From positions 1-64,000 of the IMG/VR virus record IMGVR_UViG_3300030419_003817: a DNA stretch of 64,000 nucleotides; one strand, written 5' to 3'. The notes below the pieces were generated by a model. That model searched no databases, was not told the origin of the DNA, and worked only from the letters and a program-made list of their open reading frames with translations. The translations under genes and the position numbers were made by a program. The number at the start of each line of letters is the position of its first letter. Within the stretch, counting starts at the first letter, position 1. This DNA is from a virus. This document shows positions 17,394-26,086 of the stretch, piece by piece.

Positions 17394-18492
17394 AATGAAA
17401 CAACTCTCCATATATGTTTTTCACTTGGTCTATCACTTCTTTAGTTTCTTTGATGATTATATTATATCCCATTTTCGCCAACCGCACAGCAAATTCTAGT
17501 TGTTGAGACTCTTCAATACTGGCACACCCCTTTTTAAAAGTAACATCTGTTATTGTAATTGGGGTTTCTATTGGACGATTGACTATGAAATTATCCAGTT
17601 GGTGTAGTAGGTGTTCTTTATTTGACTTATCACATGCTTTGTTCATGTGTGCATCAATTCCAACTGAGTCTGCACACCTGATAAAGGCACGATTGTCTCT
17701 TGGAAAACAAGGTCCACCATAACCAAATCCATACTTAAAATATTGATTACCAATTCTATCATCAGAACCTATCGCATTTAAAACTTTATCTGGGTTTGCT
17801 CCCAACCGAATGGCGACATCACCGATTGTGTTTGCCATGGAAATTTTTGCAGTCAGTGAACAATTAAGTCCAACCTTTGTAAGTTCTGCACTTGTTCTAT
17901 CCATTCTATGTAAACTATAAGTTGATTTACACATCTTAGAATAAATCGATGCAATTAAATCTCCTGCTTCAGAATTTTCCTCACCAATAATTACAATCTT
18001 GGGGTATAATTGGTCGTTAACTATCTGTCCTTGTGCTATTGTTTCTGGATTGAAACTTACGATGTAATTGTACTCTCTCAACCTTTCTGCCACGGTATCT
18101 GAATAACCTGGCTGAACATTACTGCATATAACTACATGCTTTGGGTGTTCCTGTTTTCCCAATTGTTTTAAGTCAAATATTAAACTTTCAATTTGACTGT
18201 GATTGTACTTTCCATCTTCATTGGATTCTGTTCTCAAAACTACGAAAAGCAAATCAGAATTCGATACCGTGTACTGTATAGAGTTTACTGCTTTAAAATT
18301 TTTGTAGTTTTGAATTAGTTCATTTACACCAACCTCTGATGATGTAAAAGACCTGTCATTAATTGAATCTATATATCCGTCATCCCTTATATCATAACCA
18401 ATTACATTAAATCCTGCTCTTTCTAAGTTTAGAGCAAAACACAACCCAATTCTACCGATTCCAATTACGGCAATATTTTGTTCAGAATTCAT
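17383..18492 (-). CDS. UDP-glucose/GDP-mannose dehydrogenase family protein
   Basis: A 369-residue nucleotide-sugar 6-dehydrogenase. N-terminal Rossmann motif IAVIGIGRIGLCFA, central dimerisation helix with ELTKVGLNCSLTAKIS, and the catalytic Cys in GYGGPCFPRDN (about residue 263). A shortened C-terminal nucleotide-binding domain is present, unlike the 283-residue homologue at 7231-8082. The product would be a UDP-uronic acid or equivalent. It overlaps the sulfotransferase gene upstream by 11 nt and the dehydratase downstream, so expression is coupled. Confidence 0.9.
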   Translation of the reverse strand: MNSEQNIAVIGIGRIGLCFALNLERAGFNVIGYDIRDDGYIDSINDRSFTSSEVGVNELIQNYKNFKAVNSIQYTVSNSDLLFVVLRTESNEDGKYNHSQIESLIFDLKQLGKQEHPKHVVICSNVQPGYSDTVAERLREYNYIVSFNPETIAQGQIVNDQLYPKIVIIGEENSEAGDLIASIYSKMCKSTYSLHRMDRTSAELTKVGLNCSLTAKISMANTIGDVAIRLGANPDKVLNAIGSDDRIGNQYFKYGFGYGGPCFPRDNRAFIRCADSVGIDAHMNKACDKSNKEHLLHQLDNFIVNRPIETPITITDVTFKKGCASIEESQQLEFAVRLAKMGYNIIIKETKEVIDQVKNIYGELFHYEE

Positions 18493-19228
18493 AATTAAAA
18501 CACTCCAAGTCCTCTTTATACATCGATTCTATAATTTCTATGGCTTCATCATCATAATATTCTCTATAATCAGATTTTCTTTTTGATGGGTTTTCATGAA
18601 TGCCTTTTAGGTTATTATCACATCCAATTGTATCACATATTTTTTGAAAGTCATCATTTAAATGTTCAAATTTACCCACAAAATCAACTAAAATTTTATC
18701 ATTTGAAGCATCTGATAAAAACCTCTTTTGTGTTTCAAAGGTTGCCCGCCAGTTAAACCTTGGGTCGTACCAACAACCCTCCGTCTTCAATGACTTAACC
18801 CAAGAGGAAAATCCTTTTTTGTTATTAGAAAATCTCTTAAATAAAAGGTCTTGTGGTGAATTTCTATCTTCTCTTTGGTGATATGAGAATCTAGAAACAC
18901 AAGCATCGAAAGGATTTCTTACGAAAGAAAATGAATAACATTCACTTAGGGGCGGCGAGTTTAAAACAGCAACCACATCGGCGTGGTGCTTCTTTCCTTT
19001 CCTTTTATATTTTTCTCGGAGTGACTCTGCATACTCCCAAAATCTCGGAGGTTGGTGTTTATTTGGCGAAACCTTAATAACCCATTCCTGTTTTGGAATG
19101 TCGAAGTATTTTACTAGTTTCCACCTGTATCCTACGCTCTCCAACGCAACCCTTATACTATGGCCTGCCGTCTTTTGTGTGTGAATAAATACTATTGGTT
19201 TTAAATCTTCATTGATTGATATTGGCAT
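18482..19228 (-). CDS. Carbohydrate sulfotransferase-like protein
   Basis: A 248-residue PAPS-dependent sulfotransferase of the Sulfotransfer_2 type, the group with heparan and chondroitin sulfotransferases. The 5'-phosphosulfate loop FIHTQKTAGHSI (residues about 14-25) and the 3'-phosphate site SFVRNPFDACVSRFS (about 98-112) are both clear. The family transfers sulfate from PAPS to sugar hydroxyl groups. No PAPS synthesis gene is present here, so the donor would come from the host. It is sandwiched between an FkbM methyltransferase and a UDP-glucose-dehydrogenase-like gene, consistent with sulfation of a uronate-containing glycan (inference). Confidence 0.88.
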   Translation of the reverse strand: MPISINEDLKPIVFIHTQKTAGHSIRVALESVGYRWKLVKYFDIPKQEWVIKVSPNKHQPPRFWEYAESLREKYKRKGKKHHADVVAVLNSPPLSECYSFSFVRNPFDACVSRFSYHQREDRNSPQDLLFKRFSNNKKGFSSWVKSLKTEGCWYDPRFNWRATFETQKRFLSDASNDKILVDFVGKFEHLNDDFQKICDTIGCDNNLKGIHENPSKRKSDYREYYDDEAIEIIESMYKEDLECFNYEF

Positions 19229-19231
19229 GAA

Positions 19232-19876
19232 CTATTTCCTTTTCCAAAATGTCCACTTCCACAAAGAATCTAAAACAACATCATGAGTTTTGTTTAGTTT
19301 TTCTTTGATTGCCTCGTATTTAACATATGCATCGGGAACAAAACTATGAAACTGAACATGAAGATTTTCTACCTTCTTAATATCTCCTGATTCAATTAAA
19401 GATGAAAGTATCTCATATTCAGAACCTTCTGTGTTTATTTTCATCAAATCTATCGAATCATATTTTTGCATTTCATCTACAACATTAACCATCTTAATGT
19501 TTGTCGTGGGCAAATCCTTTAAATCTTTACTTGGGTTTCCCTTGTGTGATGGATTATTGATTCTGTCATATTTTTCTAAAGTAGTTCCTTCACCACCCAC
19601 AACAATGGTTTCAGTTCCATCATTTTCACCAAGAGCAAAACGATTTACATGTATCTTTGGATTGTTTACACTATCTATTGCATCGCAAAATTCTTCAATG
19701 GGTTCGTATGCATACACATCACAATTATACTTTTCTTGAATTTTAAATGCAAACTCTCCTTTGTATGAACCCAAATCTAAAACACAACTATCTGAGGTTA
19801 GGTAATCACAAATATATCGTGAATTTTCATAATGAGAATTCCAAGGTCCTGCCTGTGGTATCGATGTTTCTGTCAT
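19232..19876 (-). CDS. FkbM family methyltransferase
   Basis: A 214-residue SAM-dependent methyltransferase. Motif I is VLDLGSYKGEFAFKI near residue 32, followed by VYAYEPIEE at the ribose-binding acidic end of strand 2, and a DLMKINTEGSEYEIL segment near 140 that is diagnostic of FkbM relatives. FkbM-type enzymes O-methylate sugars and polyketides. ATG 19876 overlaps the upstream stop as ATGA. In this cluster it probably caps or decorates the glycan by methylation. Confidence 0.9.
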   Translation of the reverse strand: MTETSIPQAGPWNSHYENSRYICDYLTSDSCVLDLGSYKGEFAFKIQEKYNCDVYAYEPIEEFCDAIDSVNNPKIHVNRFALGENDGTETIVVGGEGTTLEKYDRINNPSHKGNPSKDLKDLPTTNIKMVNVVDEMQKYDSIDLMKINTEGSEYEILSSLIESGDIKKVENLHVQFHSFVPDAYVKYEAIKEKLNKTHDVVLDSLWKWTFWKRK

Positions 19877-20682
19877 ACTATGACTACCTTTCCTTTGCAT
19901 TCATTTAACCACCAACCAACTTCTACAAAAGTACTTAAGTAAGAACCAAGTATTGTTGGATTCATTCCGAGTAGATACATTTCAATAATCGCATCCTGTG
20001 ATGCTTCAAGTGTTGACATGTATGATGTGCCGGGACTGTAGTTTCCATCTCCTCGTTTTGGATAATCGAAAACTCTGTGTGGATATCTTTCTTTAAGAAC
20101 ATCAATACAATGTTGATGGTCGGCACATACGAAAAATTTCTTATCAGTCATCTCATCCATGTATTTGAAGTAGTTGTTGAAGTCAAACAAGCACTGTCTT
20201 CTTGGGTCATCTGCCCAAGACCTCATGTGAACAGAAACTGTATTCTCATCAAAATTTTCAGAAGAAAACTCCTCAAGTTGGTTGCGAATGTATTCTGCGG
20301 GTACAAGTTTCTTTGCTTGTTGTATGTAAGATTCCCTAACCTTCTCTGGAATTCTTTCATATTCGTGGTCGATATTCTGACCATTATTAACTTCAATCTT
20401 CTTTCTTAGTTTACCATTTTCAAATTTCTTATCTGGATGTTCTTGTGCAAAACCTTCTGGTATACCATCTGATTCTAGAACTAATAGTCGTTCACTAAAG
20501 CGAGTGTCTGCTCCCTCTGGTACACTGTCAACTTCCCAGTCACCATCGAATAGTTGACTGAAATCACATGTGGTAAATCGATTTCTCGGCCATAACAACT
20601 TAACATCATCATCAAGTCTCATGCAACTCAAAAGACATTTAATACGATTACCAAGTCCAGAATCAATTGTGGATACTATCAT
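19873..20682 (-). CDS. Fucosyltransferase-superfamily-like protein (NodZ-like)
   Basis: A 269-residue protein with the outline of the GT11/GT23/NodZ B-fold group: STIDSGLGNRIKCLLSCMRL at the N-terminus, VSVHMRSWADDPRRQ near residue 150 corresponding to the HxRxxD nucleotide loop, FVCADHQH, and LGSYLSTFVEVGWWL near the C-terminus matching the SxxS.F motif. It would transfer fucose or a related GDP-sugar. ATG 20682 abuts the end of the upstream GT2 gene. Family-level assignment by motif only. Confidence 0.72.
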   Translation of the reverse strand: MIVSTIDSGLGNRIKCLLSCMRLDDDVKLLWPRNRFTTCDFSQLFDGDWEVDSVPEGADTRFSERLLVLESDGIPEGFAQEHPDKKFENGKLRKKIEVNNGQNIDHEYERIPEKVRESYIQQAKKLVPAEYIRNQLEEFSSENFDENTVSVHMRSWADDPRRQCLFDFNNYFKYMDEMTDKKFFVCADHQHCIDVLKERYPHRVFDYPKRGDGNYSPGTSYMSTLEASQDAIIEMYLLGMNPTILGSYLSTFVEVGWWLNECKGKVVIV

Positions 20683-21402
20683 TTAACAACTCCTAAAATG
20701 TTGCCAGTCTTTTAGTTTCATGTGTTCAACAAAACATTGTTCTGCAATGAAACTTCTCATACCTAAAGGCCAACAACGGTCATGTATTTCTATTTCCTGC
20801 CCATTCCAAGAACACCACTGTTCAGGACTAAATAAATTTTCATCAATCCAAAACTTCTTTACCATCGTTCTTGTAAACCCATAAAAGAAACCATTCAACG
20901 CATATCCCTGTCTACCATCCCAAGGGTCGTTTGTGGTTTCTATTAGTTTCGTTCCTGCCTCATCTCTTCTTTGATGGTGTGTTGAAACACCTTCATCGTT
21001 AGATACAGGTCCATATATTGAAACATTCTTGTATTTGTGATTCCATATTGCACTTACGAAATCATTTATTGATTCATTAATAATCAAATCTTCGTTGGTG
21101 TTGAATATCACATCACATTTATGTTTTACTGCTTCTCGTATTCCAAGATTCCATGCATGTGTTAGTCCACCAATTGACTGGTCTTTTACATAATGATAAT
21201 GAAAGTTGGAAGGTAATTTACTTTCATCTAGCATGTTTTCGGATTGATTGTCTATAATAAAAACCTCAAATGGATACTTACAAGAATTCTGCACAGACAC
21301 CAAGTACTCCTTAAGAAGTTCTCTTCCATTTGGTCGTATTTTCTCACTGTAATGATTAGTTACAGAAAAACCAACTTTAACTTGTGGCAGAGTTTGTTCC
21401 AT
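20683..21402 (-). CDS. GT2 family glycosyltransferase
   Basis: A 239-residue GT-A glycosyltransferase. VGFSVTNHYS at the start, EVFIIDNQSEN (nucleotide site), GGLTHAWNLGIREA near residue 75 and FNTNEDLII as the DxD-like site are all typical of the rhamnosyl/galactofuranosyl-type GT2 group. ALNGFFYGFTR and a C-terminal EIHDRCW complete the fold. Start is uncertain: ATG 21402 has AGGA about 11 nt upstream; an in-frame ATG at 21426 lacks any ribosome site. It overlaps the upstream gene by 26 nt. Confidence 0.82.
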   Translation of the reverse strand: MEQTLPQVKVGFSVTNHYSEKIRPNGRELLKEYLVSVQNSCKYPFEVFIIDNQSENMLDESKLPSNFHYHYVKDQSIGGLTHAWNLGIREAVKHKCDVIFNTNEDLIINESINDFVSAIWNHKYKNVSIYGPVSNDEGVSTHHQRRDEAGTKLIETTNDPWDGRQGYALNGFFYGFTRTMVKKFWIDENLFSPEQWCSWNGQEIEIHDRCWPLGMRSFIAEQCFVEHMKLKDWQHFRSC

Positions 21403-22339
21403 ACTGAACGGTTTCCTGTGTTTCATGGTCAATTAAAGTCAAGCAATTCCGATTACCAGTTCTGTAGGAAGAAATTGCTCCACCAAGTTTTGCAAATTGT
21501 GTGTTTGATTGTCCTACGATATAATCACAGGATGCCAGAAGTTCTATAATTTTAATTCCTGTCATAGTTTCTTCTTTTCGAAGTTCTGGATTTTCAGAAA
21601 CCAATTTCCAATTTGCATTGTCATACCTTTTCTCTAAGTCATCCTGAATAAACTCAAAGTCTTTATACTTTTCTTGAAGTTCAAAGAAAGGTTCAGATGA
21701 ATCACTTGTGACAAAGACCTTTTTGATTCCAGTTTCGTCACTTATTCTCTGTACCTCTCTCATGTAACTCTCAAGTAAAACATATTGGTTTTGACCTGTT
21801 TCTATTCCTTTATCTCCTCTTCGAACATGAAGGCCAATGACGGGGTTTTGCCAATTCAAATCTTTCTTTACCAAGTCATATTTTTCAACATACTCAGAAA
21901 GCGGTTTGAATTGAGATAGTATCAATCCAGAAAAGTACAGATATCCATTCTCTTCATTTTCGTACAATGGGTCACACCAACACTGACACTCATCTTTTTG
22001 TGGTGAGTTCCAGTACTCATTAAAATCAAAATAACAAACTTTTGCCGATTGATTTAGATTGTATGAGAATCTATGCACATCTTGATATGTGTTTAAAATT
22101 TCTTTCAGTGTGTATTTACATGTTGGTTCATAGCATTCGTCATACAATGAACCCGCATCTCTGAAAAGAATGGTTCTATCATACTTCTGTCCAATTTGAT
22201 ATGCTAACTTTCTTCTTGCAACCATAGCACCAAACCCGCCAGGTTCAATATCTGCAATCAAAAACTTTGCATCTTTGTGGTGTGTTTCAAATTGTCTTTG
22301 GTGTATTTGTTCTTCAATCGTCAGTTGGGACACAGGCAT
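21377..22339 (-). CDS. GT23-like (alpha-1,6-fucosyltransferase type) protein
   Basis: A 320-residue protein with three regions typical of GT23 enzymes such as FUT8 and NodZ: GLHVRRGDKGIETG near residue 168 (donor binding), VFVTSDSSEPF near 207, and CDYIVGQSNTQFAKLGG near 270. The N-terminal part carries a cluster of Cys (CQCWCD) of unknown role. GT23 transfers L-fucose from GDP-fucose; GDP-L-galactose from the epimerase at 29868-30944 is a possible alternative donor (inference). Overlaps the exostosin-like gene upstream by 26 nt. Confidence 0.8.
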   Translation of the reverse strand: MPVSQLTIEEQIHQRQFETHHKDAKFLIADIEPGGFGAMVARRKLAYQIGQKYDRTILFRDAGSLYDECYEPTCKYTLKEILNTYQDVHRFSYNLNQSAKVCYFDFNEYWNSPQKDECQCWCDPLYENEENGYLYFSGLILSQFKPLSEYVEKYDLVKKDLNWQNPVIGLHVRRGDKGIETGQNQYVLLESYMREVQRISDETGIKKVFVTSDSSEPFFELQEKYKDFEFIQDDLEKRYDNANWKLVSENPELRKEETMTGIKIIELLASCDYIVGQSNTQFAKLGGAISSYRTGNRNCLTLIDHETQETVQYGTNSATS

Positions 22340-23222
22340 TAATTAAATCTCTCCAATATTTGAACCATAATTTATCCATATTATACACTTGATTGTTGTA
22401 ATTGTCCAACATCTCTTTGTATTTATTATCAATATTTTCTTTCGTAACTTCAGTCCAATCATCTACAAACCATATAGGCATATCGTAAAACTCTTCCATA
22501 GACTTATGCTTCTTTACTATTGGGAAAGATTTTAAGATGAGAGTTTGCCAAATTCTATGGCAATCATAACCTGTTCCAAATGGACAAACATTAAACTTAT
22601 GCTTTCTTATTTCTCTGTAGTAATTTTTCAGGAAGTCTGTATGTCTTCGGTCTTCGTTTGTGTAATGTCGATATGTTGAAAATTCTTGTTCTTTGAAATA
22701 TTCTAAACACGACATACGCTCTTTCTTGTTGGTGTGTGGTTGAAAACTTATCAACACATCAGAAGAACCTTCGTCTATTATTTCGATATTTACTACCTCA
22801 AAGTGACTAGGAATTGCTTGTGGATTATCATCGAATCTCCAATTTTTGTTGTCGATTCCTAATGGTATTGTTTGAATTCTTTCATCACCAGTTGTGTTAT
22901 TCACCGCAAACCATTTTATTAGATTGTCTGGTAGTCGTTCTTCATACCTTTGATTGATTGTAATATCACTTCTTCCAGAAATTAAGATATATGGGTTTTT
23001 AATTCTTGGCGCAAACTGTTCAAAGAATATGTCCAACAATTCACCAACCACATAAATTTTGTCTCCACTTTCAACTTGTTCTGGAAACAACCCACCCATT
23101 GCCTTAACATATTCGGTATCGTTAGGAAGCATTAGGGCATGTTGACACATTGTCCTAAATGTATAGGATGTTATATATGGGTCGCTTGATACTTTATCAC
23201 GAAGTGCTTTCACATAATTCAT
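22314..23222 (-). CDS. Exostosin-like glycosyltransferase
   Basis: A 302-residue protein with a C-terminal half resembling the exostosin/GT47 catalytic region: KHKFNVCPFGTGYDCHRIW near residue 220 followed by LKSFPIVKK and an FYDMPIWFVDDW segment. Residues 70-160 hold a Rossmann-like part with YILISGRSD and IPLGIDNKNW. The gene overlaps the bona fide exostosin-like gene upstream by 26 nt, suggesting the two act in the same pathway, perhaps as a pair as in glycosaminoglycan polymerases (inference). Confidence 0.7.
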   Translation of the reverse strand: MNYVKALRDKVSSDPYITSYTFRTMCQHALMLPNDTEYVKAMGGLFPEQVESGDKIYVVGELLDIFFEQFAPRIKNPYILISGRSDITINQRYEERLPDNLIKWFAVNNTTGDERIQTIPLGIDNKNWRFDDNPQAIPSHFEVVNIEIIDEGSSDVLISFQPHTNKKERMSCLEYFKEQEFSTYRHYTNEDRRHTDFLKNYYREIRKHKFNVCPFGTGYDCHRIWQTLILKSFPIVKKHKSMEEFYDMPIWFVDDWTEVTKENIDNKYKEMLDNYNNQVYNMDKLWFKYWRDLINACVPTDD

Positions 23223-24228
23223 CTTGTTGTATTGCCTTTTTTATATTCTTTGCAAATCCAAGAGGAGACAAATATTCTTTCCACAATTCTCTGTTTGCCT
23301 TTTGAATTTCTAATAAACTCTCTGTCGAATGGTTGTTGAAAAACCTTCTCACATAATGGTTAATTGAATTCCAGTTTTTGTGGGGAACTCGTACACAATG
23401 CTTATCCCAATCAATTACCGACTCAAAAGGTAAAACCATATCAGTGTCTACATGAATTGGTATTCTTCCCATTGAAAGAACTTCATTAAATCTCATAGAG
23501 AAGTTTCCAGAACCCCGTGTGCAAAGTGTGAATAAATTTCTTTCTATGTTATTGTAATGGTCACGGACGGCAACATCTTTTGGAACTCCATTTGCCCAAA
23601 AATACTTTCTAATAATATAGTCTGTCTCGATATTTTCATCTTCTTCTAAAACATAGAGAGTTGCTTGACGAATATTGTGTTCTTTTGTACCAAAGAAACC
23701 ACAAAAACCAACAGTTGGTTTTGCAGTTTTGTCCAGATATACATCATTAAATCTGTCACATCTAAATGGTGGGAGTGCGTATTCGTGTGGTTTTCTTTCA
23801 TTGCCATACATTGAAGTTCTTAAGATTATACCATCCTCTGGTTGAAGTGGAAGGTCGCCGGGATAATCATCTTCGAATAGTTGTAACACCTTTTTACCAT
23901 GTTGTCTGGCAAGGTCAATATATGGATTTCCTGCATCTATATCTTTCCACATATTAAAGGGGTCTGCTACAGTTGGCCAATGTGGCCACTTAAAGGGAAG
24001 ATAAACAAAATCACAGTCTTCAACTGAAGTAAGTTCAATGTAATCTTTACCTTTCTCTATCAACTCTTCAAACCGATTAACTTCGTGTGGTTGAAGAACT
24101 TCTTTCTTCAAACGAGATATGCCATGCTTCTCTTCTAAGAATGGAAATAGAAGCATGGTTTCGCTTTTGTTTCCCAACCACTTTGGGTCAAACTCGTCAA
24201 GGTTGCAGTATAGTTTTAATTTGCTCAT
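23197..24228 (-). CDS. Exostosin family (GT47) glycosyltransferase
   Basis: A 343-residue exostosin-type transferase. FVYLPFKWP near residue 85, KVLQLFEDDYPGD, and the family signature CTRGSGNFSMRFNEVLSMGRIPI near residue 265 are visible; the last is the nucleotide-sugar-binding R.xE.L..G.IP motif. Exostosin relatives use UDP-glucuronate, UDP-GlcNAc, UDP-galactose or UDP-xylose. Start is ATG 24228, overlapping the glutamine synthetase stop as ATGA; a longer frame reading would run into that gene. Two UDP-glucose-dehydrogenase-like genes in the same island could supply UDP-uronate. Confidence 0.85.
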   Translation of the reverse strand: MSKLKLYCNLDEFDPKWLGNKSETMLLFPFLEEKHGISRLKKEVLQPHEVNRFEELIEKGKDYIELTSVEDCDFVYLPFKWPHWPTVADPFNMWKDIDAGNPYIDLARQHGKKVLQLFEDDYPGDLPLQPEDGIILRTSMYGNERKPHEYALPPFRCDRFNDVYLDKTAKPTVGFCGFFGTKEHNIRQATLYVLEEDENIETDYIIRKYFWANGVPKDVAVRDHYNNIERNLFTLCTRGSGNFSMRFNEVLSMGRIPIHVDTDMVLPFESVIDWDKHCVRVPHKNWNSINHYVRRFFNNHSTESLLEIQKANRELWKEYLSPLGFAKNIKKAIQQDELCESTS

Positions 24229-25304
24229 TCTACTGTCGCATAGTTTGTAACGGGCATTTCTTTGGGTAGTTTTGGTGTGTGCATCACCAAACAAGAAATT
24301 GCTTCATATGGGTCGACATTTGCCGCCGGTCTTCTGTCTTCTAAATAACCTTTACCATTATTTACTACTGTTACTGGCACCCTGATTGATACGCTTCTAT
24401 CCATTTCACCCCAAGTAAAATCATCATAATGTGAAGTTTCGTGTTTACCTGTTAGTCTTCTTTCGTTTCCTTCCCCATAAACTTCCATGAAACTTCCATG
24501 TTCAACTTCAAGAGCATCAATTATTTCCTTAATATATTCTCCACCACCCACATCTCGTAGATATTCTGTTGAAAAGTTTATATGGGCACCAGAACCATTC
24601 CAATCACCATCAATTGGTTTTGGGTCATAAGATATAGAACATCCCAATCTTTCTGACAACCTTTGAATGATGAATCTAGAAATCCAAAGTTGGTCGCAAC
24701 AATCTAATGCGTGTAGAGGACCCAATTGATATTCCCACTGTCCCAACATAACCTCTGCGTTTGTTCCGCCGAGTGACAACCCTGCACGGTGGCATAGGGA
24801 TGTATGTTGTTCGACTAAAAGTCTTCCTGCGTTTACACCTCCACCAATACCACAATAGTATTTTCCTTGTGGGTTTGCCTCTTCATCTTTCGGCCATCCG
24901 ACTGGTTTTTTTGTGTCATTATCGATTATTGTGTATTCTTGTTCGATACCAAAAACCATATCGTTTCCACACTCAATTAAAGTTTCCCTGAGTTTTGCTC
25001 TAGTGTTTGTTTCGTGAATAGAACCATCAGAATTTAAAACCTCACAATATACCAAAAGAGAATTTCCTTGGTCGAATGGGTTTGTGTAAACAAAAACTGG
25101 ATTCAAAATACAATCGCTATTGTCGATTTCTGCTTGACTGGTACTAGAACCATCAAATGACCAAGGAGAACAAAGAGATAACAACTCCTCTTGAGAATAT
25201 GCTTGATTCTCACTCTCTTGTGGCCACTCTTCAAATTTGCACTTGCTTCTTAGATTTTTTGTGCTGTATCCATCTAACCAAATATATTCTAGTTTCATTA
25301 ACAT
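24225..25304 (-). CDS. Type II (eukaryote-type) glutamine synthetase
   Basis: ATP-dependent glutamate-ammonia ligase of the GSII class, 359 residues, the normal GSII length and far shorter than bacterial GSI (about 470). Motifs: WSFDGSSTSQAE near residue 48, GIEQEYTI near 120 (metal Glu pair), GQWEYQLGP near 195, NGSGAHINFST near 240, ERRLTGKHETSH near 285, and YLEDRRPAANVDPY near 330. ATG 25304 has GGAG 9 nt upstream. Set in a glycan operon, it may recharge glutamine or glutamate for amino-sugar formation, or support nitrogen supply. GSII also occurs in some bacteria, so direct eukaryotic origin is not implied. Confidence 0.95.
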   Translation of the reverse strand: MLMKLEYIWLDGYSTKNLRSKCKFEEWPQESENQAYSQEELLSLCSPWSFDGSSTSQAEIDNSDCILNPVFVYTNPFDQGNSLLVYCEVLNSDGSIHETNTRAKLRETLIECGNDMVFGIEQEYTIIDNDTKKPVGWPKDEEANPQGKYYCGIGGGVNAGRLLVEQHTSLCHRAGLSLGGTNAEVMLGQWEYQLGPLHALDCCDQLWISRFIIQRLSERLGCSISYDPKPIDGDWNGSGAHINFSTEYLRDVGGGEYIKEIIDALEVEHGSFMEVYGEGNERRLTGKHETSHYDDFTWGEMDRSVSIRVPVTVVNNGKGYLEDRRPAANVDPYEAISCLVMHTPKLPKEMPVTNYATVE

Positions 25305-26077
25305 GTGACTTTTCTCCTCATGATTTTATTAAAGTCTTCGTTTTGTAAATTCCACATTCCATAATTTTTAAATCGTTGAATTTTAGAATCAACGCCACTT
25401 ATGTAATTGTTGTGTACAAGATATTTTTGCGACTCTCCAATTTTATTGTCGAAATACGCCTGTCCGTTCGGAAAATATTGCATGGGCAACACACCCACAT
25501 TTAAATCCTGTAAACCTTCGATTGAACCCCGTCTTCCATATATTTCATTAAACGATGCTTGGTCGCCGGTTGATTGTCCCTTCTCTATATTCTTTGCGTG
25601 TAGTTTCATACACTCATCATAAAACTTTAGAGTCTTTTCATTTGACCGAATGTAAACAACACCTGTACATAGACTTTTCCACCGACCCCCTAGGTCAGAA
25701 TCGTCTTGAATCATTATGTCAAACTTCTCTGAGTCTGGAACATTTGAAATAAACTCTAGTGGGTCTTTAAATATCACATTGTCTGTGTCTAAGTAAAACA
25801 CATTACTTGTTTGTAATGCATCTATGATTGATTTTATTTTATAATGAACAACTCTGTGAAACCCATTAGTATTCCAGTCTTGATAGTCCTCGTGTGTTTC
25901 TGCACCTATACAATTAACATCCAACCCATAGGATTCTAGTTTATCTTTTGATGCAGAGTCGGCAGCGTAGAGCAAAATTTGCTCATCTTCTATGCCCAGT
26001 TTTTTTAAACTGTACACACAATTTAAACACATATCTGAAGCACCATCGTTGGTGTATAACAAAAAACAATCTTTCAT
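25298..26077 (-). CDS. Nucleotide-diphospho-sugar transferase (GT77/GT8-like)
   Basis: A 259-residue GT-A fold protein. CFLLYTNDGAS at the start, NVFYLDTDNVIFKDP near residue 95 giving the DxD metal site, TGVVYIRSNEKTL near 140, and GDQASFNEIYG near 170 follow the order seen in the Nucleotid_trans (GT77) and GT8 groups, which add galactose, xylose or arabinose-type sugars. It overlaps the glutamine synthetase start by 7 nt. Donor unknown. Confidence 0.82.
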   Translation of the reverse strand: MKDCFLLYTNDGASDMCLNCVYSLKKLGIEDEQILLYAADSASKDKLESYGLDVNCIGAETHEDYQDWNTNGFHRVVHYKIKSIIDALQTSNVFYLDTDNVIFKDPLEFISNVPDSEKFDIMIQDDSDLGGRWKSLCTGVVYIRSNEKTLKFYDECMKLHAKNIEKGQSTGDQASFNEIYGRRGSIEGLQDLNVGVLPMQYFPNGQAYFDNKIGESQKYLVHNNYISGVDSKIQRFKNYGMWNLQNEDFNKIMRRKVTC

Positions 26078-26086
26078 AATAAAACC

